From positions 8,680 through 72,679 of the forward strand of contig NZ_JAQLDQ010000009.1 of NCBI RefSeq assembly GCF_028209395.1: 64,000 nt of DNA, written 5' to 3'. Under the pieces are notes generated by a model. The model saw only the letters and a program-made list of their open reading frames with translations, was not told the origin of the DNA and made no database searches. Below, in pieces: positions 9,001 to 18,451 of this stretch (positions are counted from its first letter, which is position 1; the number at the start of each line of letters is the position of its first letter). The stretch comes from Collinsella aerofaciens. Its GTDB lineage: Bacteria; Actinomycetota; Coriobacteriia; Coriobacteriales; Coriobacteriaceae. A program made the position numbers and the translations under genes.

Positions 9001-9375
9001 ATGAGTGAGCAGAACGCCAACCCGGTAGAGCTCTTTGGTATGCGCGTTGCCCATGTGGGCATTAACGCCACCGACCCGGCAGACGCCCTGGAGATCGCGG
9101 AGCTGTTCTCGACGATGATGGGCCTGCCCGTCATCGAGACCCCGGTTTCGTACTTCAACGATTCGCTGGTCGAGATCATGAAGCAGAACGGTCGTGGCAC
9201 CAAAGGTCACATCGGCTTTGCCGTCAACGACATCGATGCAGCTGAGAAGTGGTTTGCCGAGCGTGGGCTCGAGGTCAACGAGGAGTCGCGCGCGCTTCTA
9301 CCCGACGGTGGCACCAAACTCGTGTACTTTAAGCGCGAGTTCGCCGGTTTCGCCGTGCACCTGTGCCGCGAGTAG
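9001..9375 (+). CDS. VOC-family protein like the C-terminal domain of KDPG aldolase fusions
   Basis: A 124-residue vicinal-oxygen-chelate (glyoxalase-fold) protein. The pattern HVGINATD...FSTMMGLPV...VEIMKQNGRGTKGHIGF...VYFKREFAGFAVHL resembles a VOC domain that I recall fused to the C-terminus of some 2-keto-3-deoxy-6-phosphogluconate aldolases. That resemblance is from memory, not a search. Metal-ligand positions include the two His of HVGI and GHIGF. It sits 12 bases after the orphan PTS IIB, so a role in sugar-acid or sugar-alcohol metabolism is plausible. A bidirectional terminator follows. Confidence 0.75.
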   Translation: MSEQNANPVELFGMRVAHVGINATDPADALEIAELFSTMMGLPVIETPVSYFNDSLVEIMKQNGRGTKGHIGFAVNDIDAAEKWFAERGLEVNEESRALLPDGGTKLVYFKREFAGFAVHLCRE

Positions 9376-9398
9376 CGCACAAGCTGCCATAGCTGGCA

Positions 9399-9435
9399 AA
9401 AAGGGATAGGGCCGCGTGGCCCTTTCCCTTTATTT
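9399..9435. terminator. Terminator between convergent VOC and kinase genes
   Basis: AAAGGGATAGGGCC pairs with GGCCCTTTCCCTTT around GCGT, with A-rich and T-rich flanks. It can serve both the VOC gene and the minus-strand histidine kinase. Confidence 0.8.
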
Positions 9436-9450
9436 ATGCCGAGGGGCTTC

Positions 9451-10729
9451 CTATCGTGGCAGGCGAATCGTAAAGCGGCTGCCGACCCCTTCGACCGAGG
9501 TCACACCGATGACGCCGCCGTGGCTGTCGACGATCCACTTGGCGATCGCAAGCCCCAGACCCGAACCCTGTGCGCCGGCATCGCGCGCGTTGTCGGCACG
9601 GTAGAACCGCTCGAACGCGTGAGCTGCGGATTCCTGGTTCATGCCGATGCCCTCGTCCTCAACACTTATGTCGATCGTGCCCGCGCCCGCATCCGGCGTT
9701 ATGCCAAATGTGACGGTCGTTCCCGCATCCGAGTACTTGGCGGCGTTTTGCACGATCACGCGCAGAGCCTGCTTCACGAGCGCCACGTCGACGGGCGCGT
9801 CGCAGCGCGGGTCGCTGGCAAGCGCAGCGTCAGAAGCCAGCCGATACGTGTGCTCGGTATCGATCATCTGCGATTCTTCGCATACCTCGCTGACCAGCGC
9901 AGCCAAGTTGGTATGCGCGCGCCGCAGGACCGTGCGCCCGGCATCGCCGCGCGCCAAAAACAGCAGCTGCTCCACAAGCTCTTGCATGTGCTCGCTTTCG
10001 GCTTTAAGGGACGCGATGGATTCCGCCAGCACGTCCGGGTCGTCCTTACCCCAGCGGTCGAGCATGTTCACGTAGCCCTGAATCACCGCGATGGGCGTGC
10101 GCAGCTCGTGGCTCGCGTCGTTGACAAAGCGCATCTGCTGCAGCTTGGCCTCTTGCATCTGGCGCAGCAGGCGGTTGAGTGCGACCTCGATGCTTGCCAG
10201 GTCGGCGTCGCCGGTGGTGACGCTCGGCGAGTCGACGCTTGCGCGCTCGATGGCCTGCTCCAGTGTTTCCATTTTGCCGCCGGCGAGTTGCATACGGCCG
10301 AGTTCGTCCACGCGCAGGGCCAGATCGTTGAGCGGCGCCATGGTGCGGCGCACGCGGCGGGCGCCGCCGAGCATGTTGAGCACGCTGATGACCTGCCAAC
10401 CCACAACGACAAGGTAGAGAGGCCATAGCGTGACGAGGTCCTGCGCGAGGGGGAAAGTCTTGGTGGTACGCGCGAGCTCGACGGTATAGGTGAGCGTTGT
10501 CAGGTCCCAGCCGCGCGCGGGCGTCAGTGACATGCCGTGAACGGTGGCGTCGGGGATCCATCCTGCGCTAAACGTGCCGTCGGGCAGCGTCTGGTTGTAT
10601 CCATAGACGAGGATCGCTGCCGCAGCAACTAGCAGCCACAGATCGAGCCAGATGTAGCTCGCCAGGCGGCGCCACATATAGCTCCAGTTGATGGCGCGGG
10701 CGATGGAGGTGACGCGTTTGGTCTCGGCG

Positions 10730-10746
<17 letters not shown>
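9451..10746 (-). CDS. Sensor histidine kinase (two membrane segments, HAMP-like linker)
   Basis: A 431-residue sensor kinase. Two membrane segments near the N-terminus (LDLWLLVAAAAILVYGY and LWPLYLVVVGWQVISVL) flank an extracytoplasmic sensor loop of about 55 residues. The H-box is NDASHELRTPIAVIQGY, the N-box QNAAKYSD, and the G-boxes DEGIGM and GSGLGLAIAK. The ATG at 10746 overlaps the end of the response-regulator gene by 17 bases. A longer frame reaching 11013 simply runs through the regulator and is rejected. It phosphorylates the partner regulator just upstream; the signal is unknown. Confidence 0.92.
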
Positions 10747-11515
<769 letters not shown>

Positions 11516-11533
11516 GCGTGCCCCCGTCTGCGA

Positions 11534-12076
11534 TTACTTGTCGTCGTTCAGATTTTGCTTGATGTCGTCCGCGGCGTTGGCGGCGTAATCCATCAGGTTG
11601 TTGATGCTGCCGGGCACGTCGCCGTCGCTATCGATGCGGTAGCGCATGCCAAAGAACAGGCCAAGCAGCATCAGCCATATCGTGGCGCCCCCGGCAAACA
11701 GGGCGATGATGGGGATCAGAATGGGGATGTTGAGGATGATCGCGTCGCGGCGCGTGGCGATAAACTTGGTGTCCAGGCTCAGGCGGAAGAGCTTTTTGAG
11801 GTACTCCCACACGGTGTCCATCTTCTTGGAGAAATCGGTCTTTTCGCTCGACTTTTCGTAGGCGGCCTGCGCAGCGACCATCTCGGCCGAGGGCTCGTCG
11901 ACTGGCGCAGACTCGGTGGCGGCGTGCGCCGACGTGGTCTGGGTCTTGCCCTGCGACTCGAGCCAAATGATGGCGTCCAGAACGTTGCCGTCGGCGGCGT
12001 CGAGCGCGGCCTTGGCGTCGGTATAGCTCACGTTGCACTTGGTGCGGATAGTTTCAACTTTTTCGAGGTCGTCCAT
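11534..12076 (-). CDS. DUF4342 protein with UBA-like N-terminus
   Basis: A 180-residue protein. Residues about 5-45 (VETIRTKCNVSYTDAKAALDAADG) form a UBA/TS-N-like three-helix motif, as in DUF4342 proteins. An Ala/Ser/Glu-rich linker follows, then a membrane region near 112-140 (IILNIPILIPIIALFAGGATIWLMLLGLFFGM). It is 18 bases downstream of nothing on its own strand but lies just upstream of the response regulator (18-base gap), so the three genes may form one operon. It could be an accessory membrane protein of that two-component system. Function is unknown. Confidence 0.8.
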   Translation of the reverse strand: MDDLEKVETIRTKCNVSYTDAKAALDAADGNVLDAIIWLESQGKTQTTSAHAATESAPVDEPSAEMVAAQAAYEKSSEKTDFSKKMDTVWEYLKKLFRLSLDTKFIATRRDAIILNIPILIPIIALFAGGATIWLMLLGLFFGMRYRIDSDGDVPGSINNLMDYAANAADDIKQNLNDDK

Positions 12077-12667
12077 GACCTGTCCTTTCGTTCGATGGGC
12101 GCGACGCCAGGCGATCTGCCCGGGCGCGAGCGTTGCGTTCGGCGGCCTGCGTTGCGCGGCGCCGCCCCGCCCTTGGTCGAACTCTATAGTGCAGGTTATA
12201 GATTAAGCGATTCTTGAGCCAAGATTAATGTTGGATGAGTTTTTGGGTGGCAGTGGGAAAAGTATTAGACCTCGATAGCGGGAGATGGGGTGCCGATGAC
12301 AAGCCGGCGGCAGAAATGGGATAAGCAAGGCGAACGGATCATATGGATTAAAATCGCGTTGCAAAAGTATGAGTTTCACACACGGCAGCCATGGAAGGAC
12401 CTTAATATTACTTAGGCATGCGGCATTTGACGCCAGTCCTAATTGAAAGGCCAAGGGTAAATGGCTCCATGGGCAAGTGATTCTGTTTGCTAATGACCGA
12501 AAGCACCAATCCGTCATGTTGATTAAGGTTTCTGTTTGCTTGCATGGTTCGCTAGCTGCTAAAAGGTTGACCGATTGACTGTTTATGGCATCGTTAGTCG
12601 TCGGTGTTTTATAACAATAATTTAAAATAGCTGCAGTGGCTGAATGAATATAGAGAAAGGACTATCA
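12077..12667. other. AT-richer intergenic stretch without a convincing gene
   Basis: About 590 bases whose composition turns visibly AT-richer than the flanking genes from roughly 12190. A 104-codon minus-strand frame (12203-12517) has no family character. The last 60 bases before the next gene are very AT-rich (TTTTATAACAATAATTTAAA) and probably hold its promoter. The change of composition suggests the left edge of an acquired segment. Confidence 0.6.
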
Positions 12668-13189
12668 ATGGAGTGCAACTGGATTTACTTCCCATTAAAC
12701 GGTCGTCCGCCGCAGCCGTTAATGGACGTTGTAAAAGCTGTAGATAAAAATATTGAGCAGATTCGTTCTGATAAAAACAGTGAGCACAGCGATAGCGTGC
12801 TCCGAATTTTGGCGTTCGATTTGGAGCAATTTGGTTTCAATGTTGAGGTGGGGAAAAAGAAAAACGAGAAACTATCGATGCCAGTGTTGTATGGGGAGAA
12901 AGGCTTAATTGATAAAGCTTTTGAGGTCGATGCCGTCCATAGGGACACTAACACGATAGTGGAGATTGAGGCCGGGCGCGCTGTCGCGAACAACCAGTTT
13001 CTGAAGGATTTTTTTGAAGCGTGCATGATACAGGATGCAGCATATCTTTGTGTAGTCGTTCGTAATGTGTACAAGAGTGGTGACAACTCAAGCAGAGACT
13101 ACGAAAAGGTCGTAACTTTTTTCAAAACATTGTATGCAAGCGGGCGCATGCCTGTTCCGTTAAAAGGCATTATGGTTATCGGGTACTAA
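12668..13189 (+). CDS. PD-(D/E)XK nuclease-like protein in AT-rich island
   Basis: A 173-residue protein that resembles small stand-alone restriction-endonuclease-fold proteins. The candidate core is FEVDAV (Asp88) followed after a short turn by TIVEIEAGRAV (Glu99, Glu101); the usual lysine is replaced by Glu101. The region QFLKDFFEACMIQDAAYLCVVV fits the helix and strand after the core. The start at 12668 is chosen for the AGAAAGGA site; an in-frame ATG lies at 12644. Codon use is AT-richer than neighbours, suggesting transfer. No methylase is nearby, so it is not a classical restriction system. Nuclease activity is an inference from a weak motif. Confidence 0.6.
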   Translation: MECNWIYFPLNGRPPQPLMDVVKAVDKNIEQIRSDKNSEHSDSVLRILAFDLEQFGFNVEVGKKKNEKLSMPVLYGEKGLIDKAFEVDAVHRDTNTIVEIEAGRAVANNQFLKDFFEACMIQDAAYLCVVVRNVYKSGDNSSRDYEKVVTFFKTLYASGRMPVPLKGIMVIGY

Positions 13190-13342
13190 CTGCAGTGGTT
13201 CTTTCGGTTTTGGAATAGTTCCGCGTGTAACTATTTGTGTGTCGGGTACATGGTGACTTGGGCAGCGGCTCGGACTCAGCGGATGCGAACAGCATGTATG
13301 CGGCAAGGTTTTCAAATTGTTTTAGAGGAAAACCTCTGCTGC

Positions 13343-13654
13343 TCAGTCAGCATTCGGCACCCTTCCCAACGCACGTATGATTAGCTTTTGAGATCGCTTC
13401 TGCTCTCTAATGGCGGCCGCAAGAGCCCTTCGACGTTCGATTTTGGCTTGCAGCTCATCAACCTTTGTAGCGGGTACATAGTCACTTTTGACCTCGTCGC
13501 CGACTCGATAGTTGAGATAGCAGTATTCGTGGCCCTTTATGTTTCGCATGCGGATGCTGCCCTTTGGAAGGAGACTGATTTCCTGCTCCATGAGGCCCAA
13601 GAGGCGGCTCGAGCGTGCATATTCCTCTTCTAGGACATCTTCTAAGACGGACAT
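13343..13654 (-). CDS. Small conserved protein with LPKGSI/GHEYCYL motif, function unknown
   Basis: A 103-residue basic protein. The centre (LLPKGSIRMRNIKGHEYCYL, then YRVGDEVKSDYV) matches a pattern I associate with small uncharacterised proteins often found near mobile or toxin-antitoxin genes; that link is from memory. The C-terminal third is a Lys/Arg-rich helix (KIERRRALAAAIREQKRSQK). The start at 13654 has a perfect AAAGGAGG. Upstream lies an 11-base inverted repeat over the promoter, so it may be autoregulated. It converges on the nuclease-like gene across about 150 bases. Confidence 0.7.
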   Translation of the reverse strand: MSVLEDVLEEEYARSSRLLGLMEQEISLLPKGSIRMRNIKGHEYCYLNYRVGDEVKSDYVPATKVDELQAKIERRRALAAAIREQKRSQKLIIRALGRVPNAD

Positions 13655-13672
13655 GGAGCCTCCTTTCCGAGT

Positions 13673-13716
13673 AGTTACCCTACATTCTATCAAATCCATT
13701 AAATTGTAGGGTAACT
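13673..13716 (-). promoter_or_regulatory. Promoter with inverted-repeat operator
   Basis: Perfect 11-base arms AGTTACCCTAC (13673-13683) and GTAGGGTAACT (13706-13716) are separated by 22 bases. On the minus strand a TAGAAT -10 candidate lies between the arms and a weak TTACCC -35 overlaps the distal arm. The arms bracket the core promoter of the 103-residue gene, as expected for a repressor site. Confidence 0.65.
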
Positions 13717-13813
13717 CAAGCATGTCCGCACGACATGTGACACTTACCCTGCCGCCCTGCTCTGCCGCGGCGGCATGTACCCAAACAACGGTCCTCTAAA
13801 GAGTTCGATATCG

Positions 13814-14053
13814 ATGAGTGATAACACCAAGCATCTCGCAAAGAAGTGCGTCAAGAACGCGGGGCCGTGCCTCGTGCTGTGCCTTGCCGGCGCAACGGTC
13901 GCGCTGCTGGCTGTTCTGGGGCCGTTTGATGTGCTCCGAAGTGCCAGTTCTCTGCATGTTTGCATGGCTCTTGCCGGCGCCATGATGACCGGCGGCGTGC
14001 TCGATCTGATCTTTTGGGTGTTTGACCCGTTTGGATGGAAGAGCGAGGGGTAG
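13814..14053 (+). CDS. Small two-helix membrane protein, function unknown
   Basis: A 79-residue protein with two predicted membrane segments (PCLVLCLAGATVALLAVLGPF and VCMALAGAMMTGGVLDLIFWVF) and short charged ends. Composition is like the surrounding chromosome. The ATG at 13814 is preferred for the AAAGAG ten bases upstream; an in-frame ATG at 13775 would add 13 residues but lacks a ribosome site. I do not recognise the family. It lies between the AT-rich island and a phosphoesterase gene. Confidence 0.55.
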   Translation: MSDNTKHLAKKCVKNAGPCLVLCLAGATVALLAVLGPFDVLRSASSLHVCMALAGAMMTGGVLDLIFWVFDPFGWKSEG

Positions 14054-14138
14054 GTCCCAAAGGATGGAAGGGCTGGAACGGTTGACTTAGTGATCGTGCA
14101 GAATGTGGGCTAGCGACTTACAAGGAAGTGGTGATCCG

Positions 14139-14864
14139 ATGACGGTCTATGTGACGGGCGATATTCACGGCGGCCTCGACATGCAAAAGCTGCGCGATTG
14201 GGATCTTGGGGAAAGCCTGACGAGCGACGGCTATCTCATCATTGCCGGCGACTTTGGCTTTCCGTGGGATTTCTCTGCCGAGGAGTGCGCCGACATCGCT
14301 TGGCTGGAGTCGCGCCCCTATACCGTGCTGTTCGTCGACGGCAACCACGAACGTTTCGACCACTGGGCGGAGCGACCCATGGAGTTGTGGCACGGCGGAC
14401 TGACACAGCGCCTGTCGGACACCTCGCCCATACGGCGCCTGACGCGCGGCGAGGTTTTTGAACTCGACGGCTCAACGGTCTTTACCATGGGCGGCGCCAC
14501 GAGCGTGGACAAGGAATACCGCACTCCGTATTCCAGTTGGTGGCCGCAGGAGTTGCCGGACGAGCGCAACTTTGAGGAGGCACGGACAAAGCTCGACAGC
14601 GTGGCCTGGAAGGTCGACTACGTGGTCACCCACACCTGCTCTACGCGCATGCTTTCGCCCACGCTCTATCCGGCGCCCGGCTGGAATTGCCCCGCCGTTG
14701 ATCGGCTTACGGCGTTTTTCGATGAGCTGGAGGACCGCTTGGACTACAAGCGCTGGTACTACGGGCATTTTCATCGGGATGCCAACCCGGCCGAGCGCCA
14801 TACCGTGCTCTACGACTGCATCGTTCGCCTGGGCGACGAACTCCAGCCCTGGGATGTTGCGTAG
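14139..14864 (+). CDS. Calcineurin-like metallophosphoesterase
   Basis: A 241-residue phosphoesterase with the full set of metal motifs: TGDIHGG near the N-terminus, AGDFGFPWD, DGNHERFD, a THTCS histidine, and GHFHRD. The GDFG...GNHE spacing matches small bacterial serine/threonine-phosphatase-like or nucleotidase-like members of the superfamily. The ATG at 14139 follows AAGGAAGTG. It stands alone and converges on gluQ, whose stop is 15 bases away. The substrate is not predictable from the sequence. Confidence 0.88.
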   Translation: MTVYVTGDIHGGLDMQKLRDWDLGESLTSDGYLIIAGDFGFPWDFSAEECADIAWLESRPYTVLFVDGNHERFDHWAERPMELWHGGLTQRLSDTSPIRRLTRGEVFELDGSTVFTMGGATSVDKEYRTPYSSWWPQELPDERNFEEARTKLDSVAWKVDYVVTHTCSTRMLSPTLYPAPGWNCPAVDRLTAFFDELEDRLDYKRWYYGHFHRDANPAERHTVLYDCIVRLGDELQPWDVA

Positions 14865-14879
14865 GGGTGGGGTGCCTGA

Positions 14880-15884
14880 TTACTCAGCCGTTACGGTGAT
14901 GTTCTCCCTGTGCTTGCGGATAACATCCCAGCTAAAATGCTCGACCAGCTGCTCGGCAGAGCGCGGCGTGGTGTCCGGCGCGATGCCCGTTTGCCCGGCG
15001 AGCCAGCCCAGCAGCGCTTCGGGCGTGCCAAAGCGGGCGCGGAGTTCGCCCAGGTCCAGATCACGGTCTCGTTTGGAAAGGCGGCGGCCGTTCGGTGCCA
15101 TGAGCAGCGGAATATGTGCGTAGTGCGGCGTGGGCAGTCCCAACAGGTGCTGCAGATAGATCTGGCGCGGCGTGGACCCCAGCAGGTCGCATCCGCGCAC
15201 GACCTCGGTGACGCCCATGGCAGCGTCGTCGACCACCACGGCTAGCTGATAGGCAAACACGCCGTCGCTGCGGCGCACCAAAAAGTCGCCGCACTCGGTG
15301 GCGAGCGCCTCGCATTGGGCCCCGTACGTGCGGTCCACAAATTCGATCACGTCGTCTGCGAGGTCGTCGACGGTGGGCACGCACAGACGTGTGGCCGGGG
15401 CGCGCAGGGCGCTGCGGCGGGCCACCTCCTCGGCCGAAAGAGTTCGGCAGGCGCCACGGTAGATGGGCGTGCCGTCGCTCGCGTGCGGTGCGCTCGCGGC
15501 GTGGAGCTCGGCGCGTGTGCAAAAGCAGGGATAGGTGAGGCCGGCGTCTTTCAGCCGGCGCAAGGCGCTCTCGTACAGGTCTAGGCGGTCGTGCTGGTAG
15601 TAGGGGCCTTCGTCCCACTCCAGCCCCAGCCAGGCCAGGTCGTCAATCAATTGGGCGGCAAGTTCCGGGCGCTTGCAGCGATCGTCCAGGTCCTCAATGC
15701 GTAACACGATGCTGCCGCCCTGGCTGCGGGCCGAAAGCCATGCGCACAGGCAGCTGAACACGTTGCCCAGGTGCATACGGCCCGAGGGCGACGGGGCGAA
15801 GCGCCCCACGACGGGCGCGGGAGCGGCCGGCGTCGTTGGCGCGTCGGCGGCGGTTGTTGCTATGTTGCGTGCGTTGATGTCCAT
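14880..15884 (-). CDS. gluQ: Glutamyl-Q tRNA(Asp) synthetase
   Basis: GluQ-RS attaches glutamate to the queuosine base of tRNA-Asp. The 334-residue protein is a class I catalytic core without the anticodon-binding domain of GltX. The N-terminal signature is GRFAPSPSGRMHLGN (HIGH-like), the KMSKS-like loop is LSKRDRD, and a zinc-binding cysteine set (PCFCT, then YRGACR) follows the HIGH region as in GluQ. The start at 15884 is chosen over one at 15998 because the extra 38 residues are Arg/Pro-rich and not family-like. An Ala/Pro-rich extension of about 25 residues still precedes the core. Confidence 0.9.
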   Translation of the reverse strand: MDINARNIATTAADAPTTPAAPAPVVGRFAPSPSGRMHLGNVFSCLCAWLSARSQGGSIVLRIEDLDDRCKRPELAAQLIDDLAWLGLEWDEGPYYQHDRLDLYESALRRLKDAGLTYPCFCTRAELHAASAPHASDGTPIYRGACRTLSAEEVARRSALRAPATRLCVPTVDDLADDVIEFVDRTYGAQCEALATECGDFLVRRSDGVFAYQLAVVVDDAAMGVTEVVRGCDLLGSTPRQIYLQHLLGLPTPHYAHIPLLMAPNGRRLSKRDRDLDLGELRARFGTPEALLGWLAGQTGIAPDTTPRSAEQLVEHFSWDVIRKHRENITVTAE

Positions 15885-16020
15885 GCGGACGAGTATAGCG
15901 CGGGGCGCGGTGGGGGAGACGCTGCCGTGGCCTGCAAGTTGCTGAGGCCACACGTTGCGCGTGCCGGACCACCGGCTCGGCGCCTTAATCGTCGTCAATC
16001 AATCTAGCCCTCAAACGACA

Positions 16021-16056
16021 GAAACCCCGGCAGCTCTTCGCAACTGCCGGGGTTTC
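16021..16056. terminator. Strong hairpin upstream of gluQ
   Basis: GAAACCCCGGCAG and CTGCCGGGGTTTC form a perfect 13-base stem with a 10-base loop. Neither side has a long T-run, so terminator function is possible but not certain. It lies in the 508-base gap between gluQ and the DUF2207 gene, which otherwise holds one repeat element (16228-16282). Confidence 0.5.
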
Positions 16057-16227
16057 CGCGGAAAAGGGGGACATGATCCTCAAGCGGACGGCAAAGGGGC
16101 AAACCGTTTTCGCTCAACTGCTTTATGCCCCTCAACTGGCGGCTCAATCAGCGCATGCCGCGCCCACACAAAGCCGCTACACCTGTGATGGAGCTATGAA
16201 GTGGTATCTATTGCCGGAGCGGGCTAT

Positions 16228-16282
16228 GCCAAGGAGTGTCCCAGATTGCCGGCAGATAAGGAACGTCCCCAGGTGCCGGCGG
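16228..16282. repeat. Diverged copy of GGAACGTCCC/TGCCGGC palindrome, family 2
   Basis: The string contains TGCCGGCAGATAAGGAACGT and GTCCCCAGGTGCCGGC, matching the middle of the clean palindromes at 48678-48735 and 49800-49857. The left arm is decayed (AGGAGTGTCCCAGATTGCC). It is an eroded member of the same family. Confidence 0.6.
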
Positions 16283-16393
16283 CGGGCGTGACTTTTGTCC
16301 CGTTTTGACGCTCCGCTGACCTAGATGTTCGTCACATGAACTCGCAAACGTGGGACAATGGCGTTACTGGTATCACAGACAAAGGATGTGCCT

Positions 16394-18340
16394 ATGAACA
16401 CCCTCGCCGCCAAAGTCAGCCGGCAGCGCCGCCTGTTTGCGCGATTCGCTTCCGTCTGCGCGCTCGTTGCGCTTGCGTTGTTGCTGCTGCCTGCCGCCGC
16501 GCACGCCGACGGCTACTCCATGACCCAAACCTATATCGGTGCCACGGTCGAGGCCGATGGATCGCTGACCGTTGTCGAGGGACGCCAGTTTGATTTCGAC
16601 GACGACATCAACGGCGTGTTTTGGGAGATCAATACGGGCACCAACCAGCAGGGCGGCACGGCGGGCGTTGACGTGCTGAGTGTCGAGGAAGAGGACACCG
16701 CGTTTAACAAAGTCGATAGCGCGAACAAGGGCGATTCTGGCGTCTATACGGTCGAGCAGGCCGGTGACGGCGTAAGGATTAAGGTGTTCAGCCCCCACGA
16801 GAGCGGCGACAGCGCGATCTATTACGTGAGCTACACCATGACCGGTGCGGTTATGAACTGGGCCGATACCGCCGAGCTCTACTGGAAGTTCGTGGGCGAC
16901 GGCTGGTCTGCGGATTCCGATGACGTCGAGATGGAAGTGTGCTTCGCAAATGCCGCTGCCGGGACGGCGGCCGTCAAGGGCGATAACTTCCGCGCATGGG
17001 GCCACGGCCCACTGACGGGCGACGTGTCGCTCGATGCGGACGAGCCCATGGTCACCTATACCATTCCCTGCGTGCATGAGGGCGAATTCGCCGAGGCACG
17101 CATCGCCTTCCCCAGCGACTGGGTGCCGCAGCTTGCCGTCTCGGGCGAAAAGCGCATGTCGACGATCCTGAGCGAAGAGAAGGAATGGGCCGACGAGGCC
17201 AACGCTCGCCGTGAGCACGCGCGTGCGGTTGCCGGCGCGATTGCCGTGGTGTGTGTTGTCGTGGCGGTTGCCTATACCGGTGTGATCGTGATGCTTAAGC
17301 TGCGCAGGCCCAAGCCCAAGCCGCTCTTCCAGGACGAGTACTTCCGCGATGTGCCCTCGGCCGACCATCCCGCTGTGCTTGCAGCTCTCATGAGCTGGAA
17401 CGACGTGCCCGATCAGGCATATATCGCCACGCTTATGAAGCTTACCGACGACCGCGTGATCAAGCTGGAAGAAGCGACCGAGACCAAGAAGAAGGGTCTG
17501 CTCCGTCGCGAAAAAGAGGAGCAGACGTATCGCATCACAGTGACCGACGAGGCCTGGAAGGCTGCCAAGAAGGACGGCATCGATCGCGATGTGCTCAAGG
17601 TCTTCTTCGCCGGCGTTAAGCCCGATAAGGACGGAGTCCGTTCGCGCACGTTTAGCGAGCTGGAGGAGTACGCTAGCGAGCGCACCACATCTGTTGGCGA
17701 CAAGCTCGAGGACTATCAGAGCACGGTTAAGGGCAAGCTGGAGGCGCGCGAGCTTATCGCCTCGGACGGCACCATCGCCCTGGTTGCCGGCTTGGTTCTC
17801 GGCATCATTATTGTCTGTGGCATTTTGGGCTCTCTGTTCTATGCCGACTTTGCGGATGCCAATGTCGGTGCCGCTATGATCTCGATCCCCGTCACGATCG
17901 TGGGCTTTGTCCTGAGCTGCACCTTCCGTCGCTACACGCCGGAGGGCGCCGAGGTGGCGGCTCGCTGTAAAGCGCTCAAGCATTGGCTTGAGGACTTTAC
18001 GCGCCTGAAGGAGGCCATTCCCAGCGACCTGATCTTGTGGAACAAACTGCTGGTGATGGGCGTTGCCCTGGGCGTTTCGAAAGAAGTGCTGCGACAGCTG
18101 GCCGAGGCCGTGCCTGCGGACCTGCGCAACAGCGACGATTTCTACGACAACTACCCCTGCTACTGGTGGTATTACCATCACTACGGCAACGAGTCCCCGC
18201 TCGATTCGTTCAACGATGTGTACCACGAGACCATCCGCGAGCTGGCTTCGAGTTCCGATAGTTCGAGCGGCGGCAGCGGCGGCGGCTTTTCCGGTGGCGG
18301 CGGTGGCGGCGTCGGCGGAGGCGGCGGCGGAACGTTCTAG
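16394..18340 (+). CDS. DUF2207 membrane protein with glycine-rich tail
   Basis: A 648-residue envelope protein. A signal peptide (residues about 1-38, ending AAAHADG) precedes an extracytoplasmic DUF2207 beta-sandwich domain with FDFDDDINGVFWEI near its start. A membrane segment lies near 276-300, then a large cytoplasmic region, a double membrane hairpin near 459-510, and a second cytoplasmic part. The last 20 residues are almost pure Gly/Ser (GGGFSGGGGGGVGGGGGG). This is the typical layout of the DUF2207 family, which has no established function. The start follows AAAGGA. The gene stands alone, followed by a repeat-rich gap. Confidence 0.88.
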   Translation: MNTLAAKVSRQRRLFARFASVCALVALALLLLPAAAHADGYSMTQTYIGATVEADGSLTVVEGRQFDFDDDINGVFWEINTGTNQQGGTAGVDVLSVEEEDTAFNKVDSANKGDSGVYTVEQAGDGVRIKVFSPHESGDSAIYYVSYTMTGAVMNWADTAELYWKFVGDGWSADSDDVEMEVCFANAAAGTAAVKGDNFRAWGHGPLTGDVSLDADEPMVTYTIPCVHEGEFAEARIAFPSDWVPQLAVSGEKRMSTILSEEKEWADEANARREHARAVAGAIAVVCVVVAVAYTGVIVMLKLRRPKPKPLFQDEYFRDVPSADHPAVLAALMSWNDVPDQAYIATLMKLTDDRVIKLEEATETKKKGLLRREKEEQTYRITVTDEAWKAAKKDGIDRDVLKVFFAGVKPDKDGVRSRTFSELEEYASERTTSVGDKLEDYQSTVKGKLEARELIASDGTIALVAGLVLGIIIVCGILGSLFYADFADANVGAAMISIPVTIVGFVLSCTFRRYTPEGAEVAARCKALKHWLEDFTRLKEAIPSDLILWNKLLVMGVALGVSKEVLRQLAEAVPADLRNSDDFYDNYPCYWWYYHHYGNESPLDSFNDVYHETIRELASSSDSSSGGSGGGFSGGGGGGVGGGGGGTF

Positions 18341-18451
18341 CGAGCGCTTGCTTTGGGGTGGATCTTTCTGGGCGGTTGCCAGGGAAGATTCATCCCATTT
18401 TTGTGCATCGAAACGGGTCAAACTTTCCGCTGAGGACCTTCGCGCAAGGGG

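Noticed and set aside
12203..12517. A 104-codon minus-strand frame in the AT-rich gap
   Set aside because: Cys/Trp/Pro-scattered protein with no domain pattern and no ribosome-binding site; treated as chance.
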